From Candidatus Zixiibacteriota bacterium (lineage in GTDB: Bacteria; Zixibacteria; MSB-5A5; GN15; FEB-12): a stretch of 64,000 bases of DNA. Shown in pieces: positions 52,511 to 61,734 of the stretch (the first letter of the stretch is position 1; each line of letters begins with the position of its first letter). Where the stretch lies: NCBI GenBank assembly GCA_019038695.1, contig JAHOYZ010000021.1, forward strand, positions 1 through 64,000, read 5' to 3'. Position numbers and translations under genes: made by a program. The notes below the pieces were generated by a model. The model did no database searches. It saw only the letters and a list, made by a program, of their open reading frames with translations, and was not told the origin of the DNA.

Positions 52511-54535
52511 ATGAGTGAGTTGAAAAGGACTTCCGCATCGGGACTTGATCGGCCTGTGCTCGTGATAGTCGTAGTGCTATTGGCCCTATTAGTCTTCGTG
52601 TTTGCGTGGGTCGGGATGCGAGTCAGCCGGGCTGACAGTCTTAGCCTGTTGGTGATGCAGGGGACGACATTTACAGAGGCGCTAGCGAATTCCTCAAGGA
52701 ATGCAATTGCATCGGAGTCATTCTACGATCATCTGGTTCATCGACGATTCAGTGAGATAGTAGCGAATCTGAGTGACATCCCACTGGACGGGAAGGCTGA
52801 CGAATCGTTGCAGCAGATCGCTCAGCGGCATGATCTTAGAGCGGCATTCATATGTGACCTCGACGGCTCGACAATAGTCTCCACCCCAAACAATGGGGAG
52901 TACGGTTCTCTTCCAGATTTCGTGATAGAGGAAATCAGAGCTCTGGCTGACGATCCTGAGAGCTACTATGTGCTTCTCTTCTATCAGGGTGGTGACGTGG
53001 GTCAGGCTGATCATTATTATCTTCGGTTAGCCAACACGCTTGATCGTGTTTTCGTGGTGGTGGCTGATGCCCTCTACTATGCGGAAGGACTCAGCCAGAC
53101 TCAGATTGGTTACCTGGTACAGAGCATGGCCCGGGAAGCGGGTGTGGAATATATCATTTATCAATCAACGGACGGCATCATCTTTGCCTCCCGTGCTACC
53201 GGTCAATTGCTGGCGATTGAGTCCGATCCTTTTCTGGCCGCAGCCCTTGAAGGTGATACGATTGTTCATCGACAATATCGGTTCCAGGATCGGGACGTGC
53301 TTGAGTTGGTGCGGCCGTTTGCGACCGATGAGTATCCTTTCGGATTGTTTCGGATCGGCCTTTCACTGGACGGGTTCTATGCCGTTTCGCGGGGGTTCGA
53401 TCGTCTGATGGCGGTTCTGGCGATTGCTATGTTCGGTCTGCTTCTGTTTGGTTTGCTTTATTTCAACAGTCGTCAGAAACGTCGGCAAATCAGTCGTGAA
53501 TTGCGTGACATAAAATCCAGCACGGACGTAATCTTTGATCAGATGCGGACCGGTGTGGCAGCACTCAGCCCCGATGGTACGATAGTTATCGCCAACCGCG
53601 CTTTCGAGAAGATTCTGGGTGTGAGAGATGTCCTGGGACGGTTATGGGATGAGGTTGTCACTATTCCCGAGCTACACTTGGGAGAGGTGGGAGAGTGGCA
53701 AAGATTTTCTGAAGAACGCGAAATTGTGACTGGTGCTGATGGTCGGAGCAAGACTCTATTGGTGGCAGCTTCCGAAGTTGCTCTTGGTGAGAAAAGCCCC
53801 TCGGGATTGGTTGTCGTTGTCTATGACATCACACGCCTGAAAGAGATCGAACAGGCTTCCGCTCAGCGTGAACGGCTGTCCGAAATGGGTGAATTGGCCG
53901 CAGGAGTAGCCCATGAGATCAGAAATCCTTTGAATGCAATTGCCATCGCCGCCCAACGATTAGCCAAAGAGTTTATACCGGACTCCAACCAGGATGAGTA
54001 TCAAGCATTCACCGGTGAAATCCGTAAGGAAGCACAGCGCCTCAATGACATCATTACCCGATTCTTGGCTCTGGCCCAGACCGGGCGCGAGGTCTTGTCG
54101 GAGGTTGTCCTCAGCGAGTTCTTTGAGGAATTTGGCCGTCTTCTGAAGATTGAGGCTGGTGAGTTGAACATCAGGCTGGAGATTGAAGTCCAACCGCATC
54201 TTGCCGTGAGGGCCAATTCCGACCGCCTGCGCGAGCTATTCACAAATCTGTTTGGTAATGCTAAAGAAGCTCTGGTTCGTCGTTCCGACGGACAAGTTCG
54301 CATCAGTGTTCAGAGAGTCGATATCGGAGTAGAGATCAGATTCTCGGACAACGGCCCCGGGATCGAACTTGATCAGCGCGATAAGATTTTCACACCATAC
54401 TTCACGACCAAGGATGGGGGAACTGGATTGGGACTGCCGACAGTGCATCGCATTGTCTCTGATTTTGGCGGGACGATAACGGTGGGAGCGTCCGAATCCA
54501 GCGGTGCGGAGTTCATCATCAGGATACCTTCATAA
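52511..54535 (+). CDS. Membrane-bound sensor histidine kinase, NtrB/AtoS-like
   Basis: Protein of 674 residues. Membrane helices near residues 14-36 and 295-318 flank a large extracytoplasmic sensor domain of about 255 residues. A PAS domain follows (about 345-445, 'MRTGVAALSPDGTIVIANRA'), then a DHp helix with His468 in 'ELAAGVAHEIRNPLNAIAIA', and an ATP-binding domain with 'NLFGNAKEAL', 'FSDNGPGI' and 'TGLGLPTVHRIVSDFGG'. The 'HEIRNPL' block is of the type that pairs with NtrC-like sigma-54 activators, but no such regulator is in the window. It shares the strand with the kinase at 50474, so the two may be co-expressed. No clear ribosome binding site before ATG 52511. Confidence 0.9.
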   Translation: MSELKRTSASGLDRPVLVIVVVLLALLVFVFAWVGMRVSRADSLSLLVMQGTTFTEALANSSRNAIASESFYDHLVHRRFSEIVANLSDIPLDGKADESLQQIAQRHDLRAAFICDLDGSTIVSTPNNGEYGSLPDFVIEEIRALADDPESYYVLLFYQGGDVGQADHYYLRLANTLDRVFVVVADALYYAEGLSQTQIGYLVQSMAREAGVEYIIYQSTDGIIFASRATGQLLAIESDPFLAAALEGDTIVHRQYRFQDRDVLELVRPFATDEYPFGLFRIGLSLDGFYAVSRGFDRLMAVLAIAMFGLLLFGLLYFNSRQKRRQISRELRDIKSSTDVIFDQMRTGVAALSPDGTIVIANRAFEKILGVRDVLGRLWDEVVTIPELHLGEVGEWQRFSEEREIVTGADGRSKTLLVAASEVALGEKSPSGLVVVVYDITRLKEIEQASAQRERLSEMGELAAGVAHEIRNPLNAIAIAAQRLAKEFIPDSNQDEYQAFTGEIRKEAQRLNDIITRFLALAQTGREVLSEVVLSEFFEEFGRLLKIEAGELNIRLEIEVQPHLAVRANSDRLRELFTNLFGNAKEALVRRSDGQVRISVQRVDIGVEIRFSDNGPGIELDQRDKIFTPYFTTKDGGTGLGLPTVHRIVSDFGGTITVGASESSGAEFIIRIPS

Positions 54536-54536
54536 G

Positions 54537-54561
54537 AAAAGGCGGCCCCATCGGGACCGCC
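54537..54561 (-). terminator. Intrinsic terminator of gltA
   Basis: On the minus strand ggcggtccc / ggggccgcc pair completely (one G-U), then 'tttt'. It sits directly against the stop codon of the convergent kinase gene. Confidence 0.82.
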
Positions 54562-54586
54562 TTCAAAGTAGTCACACAAATCGTGT

Positions 54587-55870
54587 TTACTTTTTCTTTG
54601 CAGCCTTCTTCAGCCAGGCGGTGCTGACTGATTTTGGCCGTGTGATCGGGGAGCCCAGCGCGCGGTTGAGAATCAACTGCGACAGCATACCCATTGCACG
54701 TGAAACCGAGAACAGTACTGTGTAGTACTCGAACTGGGTTAGGCCGAAAGCATACAGAACGGCGCCGGAACCGGCATCGACATTCGGCCACGGGTTAGCA
54801 GCCTTGCCGTGTTCTTTCAGAACGCCTGGCACAACGTTGTAAACCAGCTTGACCGTCTTGTAGACCGGATCCTTGGCGAGATACTTCTTGCCAAAGGCGA
54901 GGAAGGCGGTGAAGCGCGGATCAGTAACACGCAGTACAGCATGACCGTAGCCAGGGATCACCTTGTGGGCGTTGAGAGTCTCCCAGGCATAATCGGTAAT
55001 CTGCTTCTTGGTCGGTACGCCACCAAACTTGTCGATTGTCTCCAGGACCCAGTTGAGGCATTCCTGGTTGGCGAGACCGTGCAGAGGACCAGCCAGACCA
55101 TTCAGACCGGCTGAGACGGCGTAGAAAGGATCAGAAAGAGCCGATCCTACCGTGTGGCAGGTATTGGCTGAAACGTTGCCACCTTCATGGTCGCAGTGCA
55201 GAGTCAGGTAGAGGCGCATCATTTTGGCGGTGTCGCCCTTGCGAGGAGCCAAACCAAGCATCTTGGCATAGTCGGCGGCCCAATCGAGAGTTCTCGACGA
55301 TTTAATCAATTTTGCCTTGTGATACTTAATGCGGTAGACACCGGCGGCGATGGTGTGAATCGTGCCCATCACTCGCATGGCATCCTCAAACGTTGCATCC
55401 CAATAGTCCTGCTTGGCCATACCTTCCGCGTAACGCTTGCGGAAGACAGATTCGTTTTCCATGGCCAGGATAGCAGTGTCGAGCATGGCCATCGGGTGCG
55501 ATGATTTCGGCATAGCTTTAAGGACTTTCCAGACGTAGTCGGGAACTTTGCCGTAGGTCTTGAGTTCCTTTTGGAACAAGGCCAACTCACCCTTGGTCGG
55601 TAGTTTGCCGATCGTGAGCAGCCAGAAGATCTCCTCGGGGAGTTTCTTCATGAGTTTATCAAGAGTGTAGCCGCGGACGATGAGTCCCTTATCCGGCTCA
55701 ACGACTGAAGTATCACAGCACATACCTTTGATGCCGCGCATACCACCAATCGCCTGAGCGATGTTGACGTCGGAGATCTTTGTAGCTCCGTGCTTTTTGA
55801 GAAGATTGACGCGCTCTTTGCGGAGCTTCGGGATCTGTGCAGCCAATGTCTCTTTCAGAGTCTTCACCAT
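54587..55870 (-). CDS. gltA: Citrate synthase, eukaryotic/mitochondrial type
   Basis: Enzyme of 427 residues condensing acetyl-CoA and oxaloacetate to citrate. It follows the mitochondrial-type pattern rather than the E. coli hexameric type: 'LHCDHEGGNVSANTCHTVGS', 'ALSDPFYAVSAGLNGLAGPL' with 'HGLANQECL', 'VIPGYGHAVLR', and 'PNVDAGSGAVLYAFGL'. These supply the catalytic His of 'LHGLANQE', the oxaloacetate-binding His of 'GYGHAVLR' and the catalytic Asp of 'NVDAGSG'. The C-terminus is lysine-rich. Such genes occur in a few bacteria including Geobacter relatives. Its own strong promoter and a CRP-like palindrome lie upstream. ATG at 55870 with 'aagga'. Confidence 0.95.
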   Translation of the reverse strand: MVKTLKETLAAQIPKLRKERVNLLKKHGATKISDVNIAQAIGGMRGIKGMCCDTSVVEPDKGLIVRGYTLDKLMKKLPEEIFWLLTIGKLPTKGELALFQKELKTYGKVPDYVWKVLKAMPKSSHPMAMLDTAILAMENESVFRKRYAEGMAKQDYWDATFEDAMRVMGTIHTIAAGVYRIKYHKAKLIKSSRTLDWAADYAKMLGLAPRKGDTAKMMRLYLTLHCDHEGGNVSANTCHTVGSALSDPFYAVSAGLNGLAGPLHGLANQECLNWVLETIDKFGGVPTKKQITDYAWETLNAHKVIPGYGHAVLRVTDPRFTAFLAFGKKYLAKDPVYKTVKLVYNVVPGVLKEHGKAANPWPNVDAGSGAVLYAFGLTQFEYYTVLFSVSRAMGMLSQLILNRALGSPITRPKSVSTAWLKKAAKKK

Positions 55871-55938
55871 GAGATGTTCCTTTGATCTGTGAGTTTATGT
55901 ATTTCGTAAGTTTCTTTACTCAGCTAAACGGCCTCCAA

Positions 55939-55954
55939 TGTGAAACAATTCACA
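55939..55954 (-). promoter_or_regulatory. CRP/FNR-type palindrome in the gltA leader
   Basis: TGTGA-aacaat-TCACA is a perfect CRP-consensus inverted repeat. It lies about 8-23 bases downstream of the start point predicted from the gltA promoter, a position typical for repression. Confidence 0.55.
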
Positions 55955-55968
55955 TCCTCTGTCGCGTA

Positions 55969-55997
55969 ATTGTAATATGTCCTTAAGGTATTGTCAA
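55969..55997 (-). promoter_or_regulatory. Promoter of gltA
   Basis: On the minus strand: TTGACA, 17-base spacer, TACAAT (one mismatch in -10). Confidence 0.65.
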
Positions 55998-56031
55998 GTC
56001 CAAGACAGTTAAAATGAGACGCTCTTATCTA

Positions 56032-57396
56032 TTAAGGAAAGATTTTCCCGGGGTTGAGAATCTGGTTTGGATCAAAAACGTCCTTGATTCGTTTCATGCT
56101 CAATAGTGTGGCTGCATTGAACTCTGATTCCAGATATTTGCGTTTGGTCAAACCGATACCATGTTCGCCGGTCAACGTGCCGCCAAGTTCGATAGCTTTA
56201 TGAAGAAGATGTTCGATCTCTTGTTCCATCGTCCGGCGAAAACTGGCGGAGTCTTCTGTCGCCATGAAATTGATGTGCAGGTTGCCATCACCGGCGTGGC
56301 CATAACAGTTGATGCGAAGCGGGGAAGAGGTGTTCATTTGACGGACAAAGGCGACCAGCTCAGGCAGTCGGGAGATAGGCACTGCTACATCTTCGGACAT
56401 TCGCAAGACAGCCATCGCTTTCATGGCTTTTGATATATTACGGCGAACTGCCCAGAGACTGTCGGCCTTATTGTGGTTAGTTTCGATCCGAAGATATGAG
56501 CATTGATTGGATTCACACAGATGCCGAATGGTATTGGTCTGGATTTCCCTTTCGAGATCGTTGGTTTCGATGAGCAAGAGTGCGGCAGCATTATCGAGCT
56601 CTTGTGAGTGCTCGTATTCATTGGCGCAAGCGGCAGCATCGCCATCGATGTACTCGAGTACTGTAGGCACCAGTCCGGTTCGAATAATATCGGATACAGT
56701 CTGTGCAGCAGACTGTGTATGGTCAAAAGCGACCAACAAGGTCGTGCCGACGTCACTGGCCGGGATCAAACGGACAGCGATCTCTGTAATCACAGCCAAC
56801 GTACCCTCGGAGGCGATCAGAACATCTCCAAGCGCGAAACCTTTTCCTCCACCGTAAAGGCCGGTTCGCAGCAGACTTCCGTCGGGAGTAATCGCTCTTA
56901 GTCCGATGATATAATCTTTAGTGACGCCGAATCTTTTGCAGCGTAGACCGCCGGCACCTTCAGCGACATTCCCGCCGAGTGTCGATTCTTCAAAACTTGC
57001 CGGATCGGGTGGGTAGGCCAGACCGTGCTCGGCGACGGCGTCCTGCAACTGTTTGGTGATAACACCTGGACCGCAGAAAGCGCGAGAACACTTCGTATCG
57101 ATGTCCAGCTTCATCATTCTCTCGGTAGATAGAACCAATCCACCTGAAGCAGGTACGCACCCGCCGGACAAACCGGTACCGGCACCCCTTGGGATTAGTG
57201 GTATTTCTTTGTCACGGCAAAAAGAAAACGATGCGATCACATCTTCTTCGCTCTCGGCAAAGACAATCGCGGCTGGCTCACCAGTCTCGTCGGTGGCATC
57301 ATGACGATAGGGTTCAAAATGGTCTGGATCAAGAACGAGGCTATCCGGATTCGAGAGTTGCTTTCGGAGTGAATCGCAATCGGATTTGGATAGCAT
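56032..57396 (-). CDS. glcD: FAD-linked oxidase, glycolate oxidase GlcD / D-lactate dehydrogenase type
   Basis: Protein of 454 residues with a PCMH-type FAD domain ('IPLIPRGAGTGLSGGCVPAS', 'YPPDPASFEESTLGGNVAEG', 'FGVTKDYIIGLRAITPDG', 'LIASEGTLAVITEI') and the FAD-oxidase C-terminal domain ending 'GEHGIGLTKRKYL' and 'FDPNQILNPGKIF'. Relatives oxidise glycolate or D-lactate and pass electrons to an iron-sulfur subunit or quinones. Which 2-hydroxy acid is used cannot be told from sequence alone, and no GlcE/GlcF subunit gene is adjacent. It follows fmdB by 45 bases and closes the minus-strand operon from prfB. Confidence 0.88.
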   Translation of the reverse strand: MLSKSDCDSLRKQLSNPDSLVLDPDHFEPYRHDATDETGEPAAIVFAESEEDVIASFSFCRDKEIPLIPRGAGTGLSGGCVPASGGLVLSTERMMKLDIDTKCSRAFCGPGVITKQLQDAVAEHGLAYPPDPASFEESTLGGNVAEGAGGLRCKRFGVTKDYIIGLRAITPDGSLLRTGLYGGGKGFALGDVLIASEGTLAVITEIAVRLIPASDVGTTLLVAFDHTQSAAQTVSDIIRTGLVPTVLEYIDGDAAACANEYEHSQELDNAAALLLIETNDLEREIQTNTIRHLCESNQCSYLRIETNHNKADSLWAVRRNISKAMKAMAVLRMSEDVAVPISRLPELVAFVRQMNTSSPLRINCYGHAGDGNLHINFMATEDSASFRRTMEQEIEHLLHKAIELGGTLTGEHGIGLTKRKYLESEFNAATLLSMKRIKDVFDPNQILNPGKIFP

Positions 57397-57441
57397 TGAT
57401 CTCGGTGAAGTACTGATGTCTGTTAGGATTTAGGACAGACG

Positions 57442-57732
57442 TCAATCCTTCTTTTTCGTGTCCGTTTTCTTCTTGGTTTTATCGGATGAACTGGTGCTGG
57501 AGGAGGTCGTAGCTGTCGTGGTATCCTTGCGAGCATCCGATTTGTATTTATCACTGCGATAATCAGTTTGGTAGAAGCCGTGACCTTTGAAAATAAATCC
57601 GACTCCACCAGTAATCACCCGCTCAGTTAGTCCATCACACTCAGGGCAGAAAGTTATCGGGGGGGCTGTTATGCTCTGGAATTCTTCAAAATCATAGCCG
57701 CACTTGGTGCACCGATATTCGTATGTTGGCAT
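57442..57732 (-). CDS. FmdB-family zinc-ribbon protein
   Basis: Protein of 96 residues. The N-terminal 40 residues are the FmdB/CxxC-CxxC-SSSS zinc ribbon: 'MPTYEYRCTKCGYDFEEFQS' then 'CPECDG', two CxxC pairs binding one zinc. The 'VGFIFKGHGFYQTDYR' that follows is also typical. The tail is a low-complexity Thr/Ser/Lys/Asp run. Function of the family is poorly known; a regulatory or assembly role is assumed from its FmdB relative. Located between pckA and glcD on the same strand. Confidence 0.9.
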   Translation of the reverse strand: MPTYEYRCTKCGYDFEEFQSITAPPITFCPECDGLTERVITGGVGFIFKGHGFYQTDYRSDKYKSDARKDTTTATTSSSTSSSDKTKKKTDTKKKD

Positions 57733-57834
57733 TCTGTCGTCGCCTTATATTCTGATATTGAAAGCAGTAAGAAACCGGGGAACCGGTTTTCTTCTGCTCA
57801 ACAATCTCAATCAAATCCGAAGTTGCTGACTCTG

Positions 57835-59493
57835 CTATTTTTGTAGCCCAGTCTTATCCGGTCCTGCCTGAACTACGTCAGGAGTACAGCCGGAAGCGAA
57901 TTTCTTGAAGTTTTCAATAAACAAAGCCGCCAACTGCTGATACTTCTCGCGGTAGGCGTTGGGGTCTTCCCATGTCTCAATGGGATTGAGTACTTTGTCG
58001 GGTACGTTTTCGCAATGTCGTGGTACCCTGAATCCAAAGACCGGATCGGTACGGAAGTCTGAGTCCGGCAGCTTTCCTTCCAAAGCGGCATTCAGCAATG
58101 CTCGTGTATGATGAATACTCATTCGTTTACCAATGCCGTACGGGCCGCCTGTCCAGCCGGTGTTAACCAGCCAGCATTTGACGTCGTGCTTGAGCATCTT
58201 ATTCTTGAGCAATTCGGCATAATAAAACGGATGGTGCACCATGAACGGCGCTCCAAAGCAAGCGCTGAACGTAATCTCAGGTTCCTTACCAAGATCAATC
58301 TCAGTACCGCTGACTTTGGAAGTGTAGCCTGAGATAAAGTGGTACATGGCTTGTTCGGGGGAGAGTTCAGCGATTGGTGGCATGACTCCCGAAGCATCGC
58401 ACGTCAACATAATGATGTTCTCCGGATGCCCGGCTTTCTTATCCGGCACGGCATTATCGATGTAGTGCAGCGGATATGCAGCGCGCGTGTTCGGTGTCAT
58501 CAGTTCATCATCAAGATCAAGATTCCGCGAGACTGGGTCGAAGACAACGTTTTCGAGGATCGTGCCGTATTTCTGAGTACAGGCGTAGATCTGCGGCTCC
58601 GCCGTAGGAGAGAGGTTGATCACTTTGGCATAGCAGCCACCCTCGAAATTGAAAATACCCTCATCGCTCCAACCGTGCTCATCGTCACCGACCAGGTTTC
58701 TTTTGGGGTCGGCCGATAAAGTAGTTTTACCGGTACCGGATAGACCAAAGAACAAAGCGCTGTCGTTCTTAGGACCGACATTAGCCGAACAGTGCATGGT
58801 CAGCACGCCCTGGAGCGGGAGCAGGAAGTTCATAACGGTAAATACCGCCTTCTTGATTTCCCCCCCGTATCCGGAGTTGCCGATCAGACAGAGACGCTTA
58901 TCAAAGTTTAACAGAATGAAAGTCTCTGACAGTGTGGAGTCGATCTGTGGCACTCCCTTGAATGAGGGAAGATCAATGATTGTGAAATCAGGTATAAAGC
59001 GACGACGTTCGTCGTTGGTCTTGGGCGCGATGAGCATATTGCTGGCAAAAAGGCTGTGCCAGGCGTATTCTGTGATGATGCGAACGGGCAGGCGGTAGTT
59101 TTCGTCGGCGCCGCCATAGCAATCCTGCACAAACAGGTCGCGACCCTGAAGGAAACCCTGCATGCGGTTGAAAACAGCGTCGAACTTTTCCTGGCTATAG
59201 GGTCGGTTATACTCGCCCCACCAGATTTTGTCCTCGGTAGAAGCTTCCTTGACCACAAACTTATCGTTGGCCGCACGTGCGGTGTGTTTGCCGGTGTTGA
59301 CACTGATCGGGCCCATGTGAGTAAGGCGACCTTCTGAACGGAAGATAATCTCTTCGTATAGAGCTTCAGTCGGAAGATTCCAGTAGACATTGTTCAGATT
59401 GGTCAGACCGTGATTCGAGAGGCTGAAATCAGCTTTGACGGCGGTCTTTTCGTCCTGGGCAGGTGTCTTAACCTTGATGATGTACTGTGTCAT
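57835..59493 (-). CDS. pckA: Phosphoenolpyruvate carboxykinase (ATP)
   Basis: Enzyme of 552 residues interconverting oxaloacetate + ATP and PEP + CO2 + ADP, the entry to gluconeogenesis or, in reverse, an anaerobic carboxylation. Landmarks: P-loop 'GLSGTGKTTLSADPKRNLVG', the metal motif 'DDEHGWSDEGIFNFEGGCYA', and 'YPLHYIDNAVPDKKAGHP'. Its ATG overlaps the stop codon of the aminotransferase gene (ATGA), with 'aggaggg' inside that gene, so the two are translationally coupled. The pairing fits metabolism: the aminotransferase makes or consumes oxaloacetate, pckA's substrate. Confidence 0.96.
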   Translation of the reverse strand: MTQYIIKVKTPAQDEKTAVKADFSLSNHGLTNLNNVYWNLPTEALYEEIIFRSEGRLTHMGPISVNTGKHTARAANDKFVVKEASTEDKIWWGEYNRPYSQEKFDAVFNRMQGFLQGRDLFVQDCYGGADENYRLPVRIITEYAWHSLFASNMLIAPKTNDERRRFIPDFTIIDLPSFKGVPQIDSTLSETFILLNFDKRLCLIGNSGYGGEIKKAVFTVMNFLLPLQGVLTMHCSANVGPKNDSALFFGLSGTGKTTLSADPKRNLVGDDEHGWSDEGIFNFEGGCYAKVINLSPTAEPQIYACTQKYGTILENVVFDPVSRNLDLDDELMTPNTRAAYPLHYIDNAVPDKKAGHPENIIMLTCDASGVMPPIAELSPEQAMYHFISGYTSKVSGTEIDLGKEPEITFSACFGAPFMVHHPFYYAELLKNKMLKHDVKCWLVNTGWTGGPYGIGKRMSIHHTRALLNAALEGKLPDSDFRTDPVFGFRVPRHCENVPDKVLNPIETWEDPNAYREKYQQLAALFIENFKKFASGCTPDVVQAGPDKTGLQK

Positions 59494-60707
59494 TGCCAGT
59501 CCCTCCTGAACTTGCGGTCACCGATATATATCTCGTTCGGTGACTCGGGATCAAGCGCCCATTTGATACGGGCGATGCCTTCACGGATATCCTTGACGGA
59601 GCCACAGAAGCTAAGCCGCAGGTGTCCTTCCATACCGAACTCTCCGCCCGGCACCGCTACTACTCTGGCTTTGTCCACAAGGAATTTCGAGAGTTTCACG
59701 GAGTTTTTCTCGTAGGCTGAGAAGTCTGGCAGGCAGTAAAATGTTCCCCCCGGTACGACGGTATGAATGCCGCTAAAGGAGTTTAGCTCGTTGAGCATGA
59801 TTGCGGCATTGTTCTCCAGGGTGAGCCGAAGATTCTCGACGCCGCTTTGAATTCCATTAAGAGCTGCCGCCGCTGCTGACTGAAGCACTACCGACGGACA
59901 GGATGTGTTCTGAGCCGCGACGTTAATCATTGTCTCAGTAACCTTGCGACTGGCGACAGTCCAGCCAATCCGAAAGCCGGTCATGGCGTATGATTTCGAT
60001 ACTCCATTAACGACGATCACCTTGGAATCTTCAATGTCCTTTTTGACAAACTTGTATACGGAAGTCCAGGATTGGTCATCGAAGACGAGTTTGTGATAAA
60101 TGTCGTCCATTACGAGGTAAATACCCTTGGCCTCGCAGAACTCGACCAATTCGCCAATGAGGTCTTCACTATAAACCGCACCTGAGGGGTTGTTGGGGCT
60201 ATTGATGATGATAGCTTTAGTGTAGGAGCTGACGTTCTGGGTGATGTCTTCCATCGTAGGCACGAACCTGCCGGATTCTGGTGTTACGATCACCGGCACA
60301 CCATAGACCATCTTGACGATCTCCGGGTAGCTGACCCAATAGGGAGCAACGATAATGACTTCATCCTGCGGATTTACGAGGGTCATCATCAGGTTATAGA
60401 TGGCCTGTTTGGCACCGGCGGAAGCCATTACATTTTGCGGACCCACGACTTTGTTGTAGTTGTCCTCAGTATAGCGAATGATCGCCTTGATTAGTGAGGG
60501 AATACCTTCGGTGGGTGTATAGCGAACTTCGCCCGATTTCAGTCTGGCGGCAGCACTGAGAATGGCATCAATCGGTACCTTACTCTTAGGTTCACCGGCT
60601 CCGAGATGTATGACCGGTTCACCACGCTCCCGCAGAAGACGAGCGGTTTCGTTGAGGGCCAGGGTTGGAGACTCACTGATCTCCCTGGCCAGTTGGCTCA
60701 GACTCAT
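59490..60707 (-). CDS. Aspartate aminotransferase-like PLP enzyme (class I)
   Basis: Protein of 405 residues of the subgroup-Ib aminotransferases. Visible: 'YTPTEGIPSLIKAI', 'NSPNNPSGAVYS' (substrate/PLP Asn), 'MDDIYHKL' (PLP Asp and Tyr) and the PLP lysine in 'VNGVSKSYAMTGFRIGW', with 'LRLSFCGS' holding the carboxylate-binding Arg near the end. The likely reaction is aspartate + 2-oxoglutarate to oxaloacetate + glutamate. The stop overlaps the pckA start, and a 'gaaggga' ribosome site lies at the end of pta, five bases upstream. Substrate specificity is inferred from subgroup and context, so no symbol is given. Confidence 0.9.
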   Translation of the reverse strand: MSLSQLAREISESPTLALNETARLLRERGEPVIHLGAGEPKSKVPIDAILSAAARLKSGEVRYTPTEGIPSLIKAIIRYTEDNYNKVVGPQNVMASAGAKQAIYNLMMTLVNPQDEVIIVAPYWVSYPEIVKMVYGVPVIVTPESGRFVPTMEDITQNVSSYTKAIIINSPNNPSGAVYSEDLIGELVEFCEAKGIYLVMDDIYHKLVFDDQSWTSVYKFVKKDIEDSKVIVVNGVSKSYAMTGFRIGWTVASRKVTETMINVAAQNTSCPSVVLQSAAAAALNGIQSGVENLRLTLENNAAIMLNELNSFSGIHTVVPGGTFYCLPDFSAYEKNSVKLSKFLVDKARVVAVPGGEFGMEGHLRLSFCGSVKDIREGIARIKWALDPESPNEIYIGDRKFRRDWQ

Positions 60708-60712
60708 AAAAC

Positions 60713-61705
60713 TTATCCCTTCAGCAAAGTCGCAATTGCGGTGACATCAACAATATCATCAAAGGAGCATCCACGAGATAGGTCGTTAGCCGGTTTGGCC
60801 AGCCCCTGAATGATCGGTCCGGTGGCGGTTGCTCCAGCTAGTCGCTCAGTTAGTTTGTAACCTATGTTGGCGGCATCAAGGTCGGGGAATATCAGAACGT
60901 TGGCGTCGCCGGCGATCTCCGAGTCGGGTGCTTTGCGAGCGCCGATCTCGGGGACAATTGCGGCGTCCAATTGGAATTCGCCGTCAACCTTGAGGTCGGG
61001 GTGTTCTGTCTTAAGTATATCGAGGGCTTTGAGAACCTTGTCGACGTCCTCGTGTTTGGCGGAGCCCTTGGTGGAGAATGACAACATAGCTACACGCGGC
61101 TCCTCGCCCAATAGGAATTTCATCGTCTCGGCGGTGGAAACAGCAATCGAGGCCAGTTGCTCAGGAGTCGGGTTGGGCACAACAGCGCAGTCGCCATACA
61201 TGAACACTTTATCGTGGACGCCGCGGTATTTCGGCAGGGTCATCAAAAAGCAACTTGAGACGACCTTGATCCCCGGCTTAAGGCCGAGAACATGAATAGC
61301 AGCGCGAAGGACGTTGCCGGTGGTGTTGATGGCTCCGGCGACAGAAGCATCGGCGTGATCGTGACGTACCAACATTGCTCCGAAATACAACGGGTCCGCC
61401 ATCAACTCCTTCGCTTGCTCCTCGGTGATGCCCTTGGCTTTGCGCATCTCCATGAACTCTGCCACATAAGTATTGTAGTTTGGCGAGTGGGCCGGGTCGA
61501 CAACCTCAACCTGGCAGAGATTAAGGCCGTGTTCTTTGGCTAATGTTTCGATTTCTTTGGTGTCGCCCAGAATAGTTACCTGAGCGATTTCTTCCGAACG
61601 AATTTTCTTGGCGGCCTGGATAGTGCGCGGCTCGGTTCCTTCGGGGAGTACTACCCGGCGTTTCTTGGCGCGGGCATTGTCCTTGATTCGACTTAGTGCT
61701 TTCAT
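60713..61705 (-). CDS. pta: Phosphate acetyltransferase
   Basis: Enzyme of 330 residues converting acetyl-CoA and phosphate to acetyl-phosphate and CoA. It is of the short, single-domain type without the N-terminal DRTGG regulatory domain of E. coli Pta. Landmarks: 'VVLPEGTEPRTIQAAKKI', 'LMADPLYFGAMLVRHDHADA', 'VSSCFLMTLP', 'MLSFSTKGSAKHEDVDKV', 'ANVLIFPDLDAANIGYKL' and 'GPIIQGLAKPANDLSRGC'. No acetate kinase gene is in the window. It begins 29 bases after prfB and ends five bases before the aminotransferase, in one operon. Confidence 0.95.
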   Translation of the reverse strand: MKALSRIKDNARAKKRRVVLPEGTEPRTIQAAKKIRSEEIAQVTILGDTKEIETLAKEHGLNLCQVEVVDPAHSPNYNTYVAEFMEMRKAKGITEEQAKELMADPLYFGAMLVRHDHADASVAGAINTTGNVLRAAIHVLGLKPGIKVVSSCFLMTLPKYRGVHDKVFMYGDCAVVPNPTPEQLASIAVSTAETMKFLLGEEPRVAMLSFSTKGSAKHEDVDKVLKALDILKTEHPDLKVDGEFQLDAAIVPEIGARKAPDSEIAGDANVLIFPDLDAANIGYKLTERLAGATATGPIIQGLAKPANDLSRGCSFDDIVDVTAIATLLKG

Positions 61706-61734
61706 TTATGATCCAATTTCCTGTGAAATGTTAT

